From a virus, in the IMG/VR virus record IMGVR_UViG_3300037231_000294, positions 1 to 39,593 of that record: DNA of 39,593 nt; one strand, written 5' to 3'. Each line of letters begins with the position of its first letter. The first letter of the stretch is position 1. Of the stretch, positions 35,317 through 39,593 are shown in pieces. The position numbers and the translations under genes are program-made. A model generated the notes under the pieces. It saw only the letters and a program-made list of their open reading frames with translations, was not told the DNA's origin and did no database searches.

Positions 35317-36464
35317 CACAATCGCCTCCGCTCTTCGAGCCGCTTCTCGTCGATCGCCCACAGCCCGGTCTCGCGCCAGATCGCCTCGCCGAAGAACCGC
35401 TCCAGCCGGTACGGCCCAATGCGCAGCAGGCCCGCGCGGCCGAGCTTGGAATACTCTCCACGCGCCTCGATCATCCGCTCGGCGATCGCATTCCAGTTCG
35501 GCCGCTCGTCGGTCATGCCCGCCTCGGCGCACATCGCCCGTTCGATCACCGCGGCGCGCCGGCGCCCGCTCAGCCCGCACTCGCGCAGCACCTTCGCCAC
35601 CGCCTCGCGCAGCCCGGCGATGGTCTCCGGCTCTTGCCCCTCATGGGAAAAGTTTTTGCCGTTGGGTTTGGCTTCGGCTTTTGCCGTGAGGATCGAAGCC
35701 GCGGCGCCCCCGCTTGCGGGGGTAGGGGGGGTACTTAAAGATTTTCTAGATAGATTAAGTACTTTAAAGGGGTCGTCTGTCGCGGACAGTACCCCCCCAT
35801 TTCGCGGACAGTTACCCCCCTTTTCGCGGACAGTACCCCCCTGTTTCGCGGACAGCACGAGGTCTACGATGGTCGTTTTCCTCAGAATTTCACCCACAGC
35901 CTCGAAATCAGCCCCACTGTCCGCCACGCGGACACCCCTCTCGCCAGAGCCTTCAGGAGCCGTCGCCTCCATATGTCCGTTCGTAGAGCCGTTCGGAGGC
36001 GCATCTCCGCTGCCGGGGCCCCCTTGCGGCCATCCATTCCCACCGTCTGGCGGCGGTTCAGACCCACCCCCCTCATCGTCACTGTCCGCCACGCGGACAC
36101 CCATCCGTCTGCGGATCTCCTTCTCGCCCAACTTCGCCAATTTGCGTAGATCGCCCAGCAGAAGCATCGGCCGCTCCTCCGTCCCACCCGGCTTTTCGAC
36201 GATCATCCCCACTCGCTCGAGGACCCTCAGGTACTTCGAGACGGTCGTCTTCGACATCATGGCGTTGTTGCCGATCACACGCAGGCTCAGGTCGAAGACC
36301 GGGTTGTTGGCTCGGGTTGGGATCAGGTAAGTCATCACTTGGTAGAGGTGCGTTGCCTCACGGCCGATGATCGGGAGGAAGAACGTGTAGAGGTCGTTTT
36401 GGACCCATGACCATCCCCCGTCCCGCTGGTCGCGCGCGTCAATTTTCTCGTCTTCTGGCTGCAT
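35316..36464 (-). CDS. Replication initiator protein with N-terminal winged helix (382 aa)
   Basis: Residues about 15-110 form a winged helix-turn-helix (FDLSLRVIGNNAMMSKTTVS, then KYLRVLERVGMIVEKPGG), as in phage and plasmid initiators. A Gly/Pro-rich low-complexity linker follows (about 125-235). A C-terminal helical domain (GLREAVAKVLRECGLSGRRR; WRETGLWAIDEKRLEERRRL) may recruit a helicase or loader. The gene contains four 22-bp iterons, an AT-rich patch and paired GTCCGC-CAC-GCGGAC dyads, so it probably binds and melts an origin inside itself, as lambda O does. No separate helicase or loader gene is visible, so the host DnaB pathway is likely used. Confidence 0.75.
   Translation of the reverse strand: MQPEDEKIDARDQRDGGWSWVQNDLYTFFLPIIGREATHLYQVMTYLIPTRANNPVFDLSLRVIGNNAMMSKTTVSKYLRVLERVGMIVEKPGGTEERPMLLLGDLRKLAKLGEKEIRRRMGVRVADSDDEGGGSEPPPDGGNGWPQGGPGSGDAPPNGSTNGHMEATAPEGSGERGVRVADSGADFEAVGEILRKTTIVDLVLSAKQGGTVREKGGNCPRNGGVLSATDDPFKVLNLSRKSLSTPPTPASGGAAASILTAKAEAKPNGKNFSHEGQEPETIAGLREAVAKVLRECGLSGRRRAAVIERAMCAEAGMTDERPNWNAIAERMIEARGEYSKLGRAGLLRIGPYRLERFFGEAIWRETGLWAIDEKRLEERRRL
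35707..35770. other. AT-rich patch beside the iterons, candidate DNA unwinding element
   Basis: In otherwise very GC-rich sequence, 35731-35770 is mostly A and T. It holds the perfect inverted repeat GTACTTAA (35731-35738) / TTAAGTAC (35755-35762). Directly left is a GC hairpin, CCCCCGC-TT-GCGGGGG at 35707-35722. The AT-rich patch touches the iteron array, as in lambda ori. Confidence 0.65.
35779..35866. repeat. ori: Four 22-bp iterons (phage origin) inside the rep gene
   Basis: The core CGCGGACAG recurs at 35781, 35803, 35825 and 35847, exactly 22 bases (two helical turns) apart, each of the first three followed by TACCCCCC-type text. Phased direct repeats within an initiator gene next to an AT-rich patch are the plan of lambda ori. 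They encode residues about 200-229 of the protein, where the sequence is low-complexity. Initiator binding is inferred. Confidence 0.75.
35919..35933. promoter_or_regulatory. Dyad GTCCGC-CAC-GCGGAC, first copy
   Basis: A perfect inverted repeat containing the iteron core half GCGGAC in both orientations, 53 bases right of the last iteron. It encodes GVRVADS in the protein, as does the second copy. Confidence 0.5.
36084..36098. promoter_or_regulatory. Dyad GTCCGC-CAC-GCGGAC, second copy
   Basis: This is identical to the copy at 35919-35933, 165 bases away. Sharing the GCGGAC core with the iterons suggests that the same protein binds it, perhaps for autoregulation or origin handcuffing. Confidence 0.5.
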
Positions 36465-36557
36465 CTAGTCCTTCACTGTGTACTTGCTCGATTCCCACAA
36501 CCACCCACGTTGCCGGTGGGCTTTATAGTTTTTTTGAGAGGGCGAGGCGTTCTCCAT
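36465..36557 (-). CDS. Possible leader peptide ahead of rep (30 aa)
   Basis: The frame begins MENASPSQKNYKAHRQRGWL and stops with TAG directly followed by the rep ATG (TAGATG). The ribosome-binding site is poor. Back-to-back stop and start suggests coupling of rep translation. Without the ORF, the 117-base gap between rep and the next gene would be the longest in this operon. Confidence 0.35.
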   Translation of the reverse strand: MENASPSQKNYKAHRQRGWLWESSKYTVKD

Positions 36558-36581
36558 TTTTGTTTCACGCCCCGTCCCCAT

Positions 36582-36875
36582 TCAGCTCTGGCGATTCTCC
36601 GCGGCCTCCTTTCCTCTCCGAACAACTTCGTCGGCGTCGATCGCTCGCGCGGCGTCCGCCTCATACTGGGCGACGAGGCCTTTGGTGTAGACCAACTCTT
36701 CTTCCGTCGTGGGGCCGCGCAAAGAGCTAACCCGGATCGGATCCGCATCCGCGAACAGGATGTTGTCGACGCCGTCATCGGCCAGCTTCGCGAAGCCCGC
36801 GCGGATCGCGGCCTCTTCGCTCTCCGCATCGTCGACCTCAACCGCACCGTTGAACTCAACTCGCCACTTTGGCAT
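36582..36875 (-). CDS. Small acidic early protein (97 aa)
   Basis: The protein starts with a beta strand (MPKWRVEFNGAVEVDDAESE) and continues as a helix (EAAIRAGFAKLADDGVDNIL), the pattern of small phage alpha/beta proteins of unknown role, then an acidic helical C-terminus. GGAGGTGCGCG before the ATG is a strong ribosome-binding site located within the end of the upstream gene (20-base overlap). It is not recognised. Confidence 0.65.
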   Translation of the reverse strand: MPKWRVEFNGAVEVDDAESEEAAIRAGFAKLADDGVDNILFADADPIRVSSLRGPTTEEELVYTKGLVAQYEADAARAIDADEVVRRGKEAAENRQS

Positions 36876-37173
36876 CGCGCACCTCCATCGCAAGTTCTTT
36901 ACGCAGCTCGTCGATGATGACGGCCGCCATGGAATAGCACGACAGGCGCTGCCCCTGTTGTTTCTTGAGTCCGATCCTCAGGAGCTTGCTGATCGCGTTG
37001 GCCAGCGCGAGCCGGAAGCGCGCGACACAAAGCGGAGAGTCGCAGACGGTGGCCTGATCGTCATACCAGCTGCAACCCTCAGGGCAGGCGCATCGGTCGG
37101 TGCACCGGCAGTAGCGGCATCGCCCAGGCTGAGCGGGCGCGAGGTTCATAGATGATCTAAACTTCCCCTTCAT
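36856..37173 (-). CDS. Cys-rich early protein with CRYCRCT domain (about 105 aa)
   Basis: The motif CRYCRCTDRCACPEGCSWYD, followed by CDSPLC, is the same metal-binding type as in 31859-32326. A helical C-terminus (FRLALANAISKLLRIGLKKQ; AAVIIDELRKELAMEVRDAK) follows. Two starts are possible: an ATG at 37173 with AGGAGG ten bases upstream, chosen here, or an ATG at 37149 directly ahead of the Cys domain. It overlaps both neighbours. Confidence 0.65.
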   Translation of the reverse strand: MKGKFRSSMNLAPAQPGRCRYCRCTDRCACPEGCSWYDDQATVCDSPLCVARFRLALANAISKLLRIGLKKQQGQRLSCYSMAAVIIDELRKELAMEVRDAKVAS

Positions 37174-37354
37174 AATCGCGATACCTCCTGGCGTACTCCG
37201 CGTCACTCGTCGTCGGCTGCAGGTTGACGGGTGGACCAAAGTGGCGCTCGCACATCACACACTGGCGCTTGTCCGGGTCGCACCGTGAGGAGCAATCGAC
37301 GCAGCGGCCTACTCGAGTCTCTGGGGGGAACCGCTTCTGTAAACTAGCCGACAT
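37157..37354 (-). CDS. Small zinc-finger-like protein, first gene of the leftward early operon (65 aa)
   Basis: CVDCSSRCDPDKRQCVMCER gives four cysteines in two CxxC-type pairs, probably one zinc site, with a basic Arg/Tyr-rich tail (AEYARRYRDYEGEV). AGGAG lies eight bases before the ATG. The PL candidate ends about 25 bases upstream, so this is the first product after induction, the place of lambda N. No antitermination signature is visible, and that role is only a positional thought. Confidence 0.65.
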   Translation of the reverse strand: MSASLQKRFPPETRVGRCVDCSSRCDPDKRQCVMCERHFGPPVNLQPTTSDAEYARRYRDYEGEV

Positions 37355-37380
37355 TTGTGGCGCTCCTAACTATACCGCTG

Positions 37381-37416
37381 GATGTTTTATTACACCATCT
37401 GTATGGCGTGTCAAGC
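37381..37416 (-). promoter_or_regulatory. PL/OL: leftward early promoter with operator dyads
   Basis: On the minus strand TTGACA (37414-37409) and TAATAA (37392-37387), 16 bases apart, form a strong sigma-70-type promoter pointing at the early operon. It overlaps GCTTGACACGC and the imperfect dyad GATGGTGT-AAT-AAAACATC (37381-37399). The 36 bases match PR/OR (37846-37881) at 33 positions in inverted orientation. Confidence 0.8.
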
Positions 37417-37460
37417 CATAGTCGCCGCGCAGGATTGCAAGGCGCTGCGTGGAGCTGCGG

Positions 37461-37799
37461 CTATGCGATGCGCGAACGATCTCCCAAAACGAAGAGAATG
37501 CGCTCTAACTTCGCCTCGACTGCGGCCAACGCCTGCGAGTTGTCGTTGGGTGCGGAACTCTTCGCAGCCCCAGCAGGTAGCCCACGTAGTGACGCCTTTG
37601 GTTCCTCAGTAAACAATGTGACCAAGCCGACATTCAGTGCCATGGCGATCCGTTCCAGATTCGTCTTGGTCCAGGTGTAGTCGCCGCGCTCAAGCTTCGA
37701 TAGATTGCTCGGGTTCATCTGGGCTAGATACGCGAGCTCCTTCTGCAGCAGGCCCTTTGAAAGCCTGATTTTTCGGATGTTCGCTCCCACTATGTCCAT
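37461..37799 (-). CDS. CI-like lysogeny repressor, short XRE type (112 aa)
   Basis: Residues about 5-65 are a classic XRE/HTH_3 domain (NIRKIRLSKGLLQKELAYLA, then MNPSNLSKLERGDYTWTKTN). The C-terminus is a short helical region (QALAAVEAKLERILFVLGD) probably for dimerisation. There is no LexA/CI-type protease domain, so RecA-driven self-cleavage is not expected; an antirepressor or another route would be needed for induction. The gene lies between PL/OL and PR/OR and is transcribed leftward, as cI is in lambda. No clear promoter of its own is visible; activation from OR is possible. Confidence 0.8.
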   Translation of the reverse strand: MDIVGANIRKIRLSKGLLQKELAYLAQMNPSNLSKLERGDYTWTKTNLERIAMALNVGLVTLFTEEPKASLRGLPAGAAKSSAPNDNSQALAAVEAKLERILFVLGDRSRIA

Positions 37800-37845
37800 A
37801 GGCTATTCTTTCAACGAATGGTGTGAGACGCCTTGCAATGGTAAC

Positions 37846-37881
37846 GCTTGACAAGCCATAATGATGGTGTAATAAAACATC
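37846..37881 (+). promoter_or_regulatory. PR/OR: rightward promoter with operator dyads
   Basis: TTGACA (37848-37853) and TAATAA (37870-37875) are 16 bases apart. The perfect dyad GCTTG-A-CAAGC (37846-37856) covers the -35, and GATGGTGT-AAT-AAAACATC (37863-37881) covers the -10. GGAGG at 37883 follows at once, so the leader is about 10 bases long. It is an inverted near-copy of PL/OL. Confidence 0.8.
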
Positions 37882-37892
37882 AGGAGGTTTTT

Positions 37893-38144
37893 GTGACGAC
37901 ACCATTGAAGGCCCATCGCGAGGGAAATAAGATGACCTCTCGACAGGTGGCACTCGACCTCGGCATCACTCCAAGCCACTACCGTCGCGTCGAAATTGGA
38001 GAGACTGCCGCGAGTCCCGAACTTGCAAACCGCCTCGCCAAATACTTTGGCAACGCAATCACCCGCGATCAAATCCTCTATCCCCAGGACTACGTCGACA
38101 CGCCGATCCGCGTATCCCGCGCAGCTCAACTCCAGGAAGCCTAG
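37893..38144 (+). CDS. Cro-like XRE DNA-binding protein (83 aa)
   Basis: An HTH (MTSRQVALDLGITPSHYRRV, then EIGETAASPELANRLAKYFG) in an 83-residue protein, with a short tail ending RAAQLQEA. It is the first gene after PR, divergent from the CI-like gene: the cro position. The GTG at 37893 has GGAGG six bases before. It is likely to bind the same OL/OR dyads and tip the lysis/lysogeny choice, or to control the integrase genes downstream. Confidence 0.75.
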   Translation: MTTPLKAHREGNKMTSRQVALDLGITPSHYRRVEIGETAASPELANRLAKYFGNAITRDQILYPQDYVDTPIRVSRAAQLQEA

Positions 38145-38146
38145 CC

Positions 38147-38449
38147 ATGGCCGCGACCAACCTCACCCGCATGCCCGTACCCCGGGTCGATCGCCGGTCC
38201 AAGCTGGCAGCCGTGCCCGACGCGAAGCCCGGCAACGGCAAGATCGAGAAGCTCTTCTACCGCCGCCACGAAGCCGCCTATGCCCTCGGCCTGCCGCTGC
38301 GCTCGATCGACTACATGATCGCCGACCATCGCATCCACACCCGCAAGTACGGCCGCAACGTGCTCATCCCCTCGTCCGAGGTCAAGCTCGCCGCCGAACG
38401 CATCATGCGCGACGAAATGTGCAGTGGAGATAGTGGCGTTCGCGTATAA
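38147..38449 (+). CDS. HTH protein next to integrase, excisionase candidate (100 aa)
   Basis: Residues about 38-85 (YRRHEAAYALGLPLRSIDYM, then IHTRKYGRNVLIPSSEV) show the winged-helix pattern of the excisionase HTH_17 group: E-A-A-x-x-L-G-x-S-x-x-x-I-x-x-x-I, then K-x-G-R-x-x-L-I-P. A basic N-terminal arm precedes it. It sits 2 bases after the Cro-like gene and directly before integrase, so it is co-expressed with Int and is a better Xis candidate than 30795-31028. AGGAAG lies before the ATG. Confidence 0.7.
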   Translation: MAATNLTRMPVPRVDRRSKLAAVPDAKPGNGKIEKLFYRRHEAAYALGLPLRSIDYMIADHRIHTRKYGRNVLIPSSEVKLAAERIMRDEMCSGDSGVRV

Positions 38450-38456
38450 CGGGTGG

Positions 38457-39593
38457 ATGGGCGCGGCACTGAAGCCAGAGAAAAAGCACCGCGGCGTCTA
38501 CGAACATCCCAAAGGCAGCAGGGTTTACTGGTGCCAGTACTTCGCCGACGGCAAGCGTCACCGCGAGCGCGCCGGCAACAAATCCACCGCCATCTCGCTT
38601 TATCAAACCCGCAAGGCCGCCATCCGCGCCGGCGAGAAGCTGCCCGTCCTGCGCAGCTCCCACACCGGCTTCGGCGAGCTGCTCGATGACCTGCTCCGCC
38701 ACACCCTCGCGCACAACAAAACCCACGCAGACTACGTCGAGAAAGCCGCCCTGGTGCGCAAGCAATTTGGATCGATGCGCGCCGCGAAGCTGACTGCCGA
38801 GGCGATCGAGAAGTGGATCGACGCGCGCGGCATCGAGGCCGCCACCTTCAACCGCTACAAGGCGTTCTTCAGCCTCTGCTTTCGCCTGGCTCTGCGCGCC
38901 GGAAAGGCCGACATGAATCCCGCCACGTTGATCTTTCACCGCCGCGAGCCGGCCGGCCGCAAACGGTACCTCACCCGCGAGGAATACGTAACTCTTTTAG
39001 GCCGCATTGCCCAGGTGCCGGAGCCAGGGACCGAAAAGCAGGCTGCCGTGGCGGCCACACGTGCGCTGGCGTTTCTAGTCTCCGTCTTCACCGGCATGCG
39101 GTCCGGCGAGCAATTCTCGATCGATTGGAGCCAGGTCGACTTTGAGCGCGGCGAGATCCATCTCACCAAAACCAAGAACGGCGAGGACCGCGACGTCCCG
39201 ATGGTGAGCCTGGTCCGCGGCGGCCTTGCGGCCGAGCGCGATCGGGTGCGGCCCAAGCGATCCGATAAAGTCTTTCCCCGGCCGCGCAAAGGGAAGGGAG
39301 CCTGGTCGACGGCCTGGTTCGAAGCGGCGGTAGAAGACTGCGGGATCGACGACTACACCTGGCACAACAACCGGCACACCTTCTGCTCCTGGCACGCGAT
39401 CGCGGGCACGCCGCTCAAGACCATCCAGGAGCTCGCCGGCCACAAGACCATCACCACCACCGCCCGCTATGCGCATCTCTGCCCCAGCCATCGCAGCACC
39501 GAGGCGGAGCGCATCGTCCAGGCGCCGCCGAAGAAGCGACGCAGCAACCCCGCCAACTTCGCAACTGCCACCAAAACTGCCACCGGCACATAA
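38457..39593 (+). CDS. int: Tyrosine-recombinase integrase (378 aa)
   Basis: This integrase inserts and excises the prophage at the tRNA attachment site. The N-terminal arm-binding domain (KHRGVYEHPKGSRVYWCQYF), the SAM-like core-binding domain (about 70-155) and the catalytic domain are complete. Catalytic residues: R215 (TGMRSGEQ), K240 (LTKTKNGEDRDVP), H303-x-x-R306 (HNNRHTF; the usual HxLR has Asn here), H329 (AGHKTITTT) and Y338 (ARYAHL). I chose the ATG at 38457, 7 bases after the upstream stop; an in-frame GTG at 38424 would add 11 residues. The last codons encode TATKTATGT from the AACTGCCACC repeats. Confidence 0.93.
   Translation: MGAALKPEKKHRGVYEHPKGSRVYWCQYFADGKRHRERAGNKSTAISLYQTRKAAIRAGEKLPVLRSSHTGFGELLDDLLRHTLAHNKTHADYVEKAALVRKQFGSMRAAKLTAEAIEKWIDARGIEAATFNRYKAFFSLCFRLALRAGKADMNPATLIFHRREPAGRKRYLTREEYVTLLGRIAQVPEPGTEKQAAVAATRALAFLVSVFTGMRSGEQFSIDWSQVDFERGEIHLTKTKNGEDRDVPMVSLVRGGLAAERDRVRPKRSDKVFPRPRKGKGAWSTAWFEAAVEDCGIDDYTWHNNRHTFCSWHAIAGTPLKTIQELAGHKTITTTARYAHLCPSHRSTEAERIVQAPPKKRRSNPANFATATKTATGT
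39563..39584 (+). repeat. Right pair of AACTGCCACC repeats, in the integrase 3' end
   Basis: Copies at 39563-39572 and 39575-39584 have the same 12-bp period as the left pair at 205-226. They are coding and at the prophage end facing attR. A candidate for the second integrase arm. Confidence 0.5.

Noticed and set aside
36490-36545. + strand terminator (CCCAC/GTGGG followed by T-run)
   Set aside because: The stem is only 5 bp, an interrupting segment separates it from the T-run, and no + strand gene reads into it.
1-39593. CRISPR arrays, rRNA genes, complete insertion sequences or transposase genes
   Set aside because: No regularly spaced repeat-spacer pattern, no rRNA-like sequence and no transposase motifs were seen on either strand.

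Overview
This window is a nearly complete temperate siphophage genome integrated in a GC-rich bacterial chromosome. It starts with a few bases of chromosome and the 3' half of a CAT-anticodon tRNA (attL). It ends exactly at the integrase stop codon, so the intact tRNA (attR) should lie just beyond the right edge. I lean towards an acidobacterial host, but only from overall impression (GC-rich third codon positions, CCA-encoding tRNA, style of short interspersed repeats). The sequence does not prove it.

The layout is lambda-like but mirrored. From right to left: (1) integrase, an excisionase-like HTH protein and a Cro-like XRE protein are on the + strand (37.9-39.6 kb). (2) A short CI-like XRE repressor (37.5-37.8 kb) sits between two near-identical inverted promoter/operator copies (PL/OL and PR/OR). 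(3) A tightly overlapping leftward early operon (37.35-30.0 kb) carries Cys-rich small proteins, a replication initiator containing an iteron origin, micro-ORFs, a ParA ATPase with a ribbon-helix-helix-like partner, an HNH protein, a degenerate receiver-domain protein and a second HTH/excisionase-like protein. (4) A roughly 400-base non-coding stretch (29.12-29.53 kb) upstream of the terminase genes probably holds cos, and one + strand gene lies beside it. (5) The leftward late operon runs from TerS through TerL, gpW-like protein, portal, a fused protease-capsid protein, head-tail proteins, major tail protein, the G/GT frameshift chaperones, tape measure, and gpM-, gpL-, gpK- and gpJ-like tail-tip proteins to a GH28-like tailspike. 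(6) A lysis and accessory module (5.9-0.24 kb) has a T4-type lysozyme, single-membrane-span proteins, a two-span holin candidate, a ParB/sulfiredoxin-like protein and several unknowns.

The order of the late genes (terminase, W, portal, capsid, tail tube, G/GT, H, M, L, K, J) follows lambda closely. The main departure is a two-gene + strand island (15.27-16.45 kb) between the tape measure and the gpM-like gene. Most leftward genes are coupled by 1- to 11-base overlaps (ATGA, GTGA, TGATG, TAATG).

The signals I consider most worth follow-up are: a three-copy dyad element flanking parA with compensatory base changes; an 8-bp-unit repeat that supplies the stop codons of several genes; one short beta-rich module embedded in four different virion proteins, once inside the Fe-S domain of the gpL-like protein; the iteron/AT-rich origin inside the rep gene; the duplicated operators around cI; and a MITE-like element in the lysis region.
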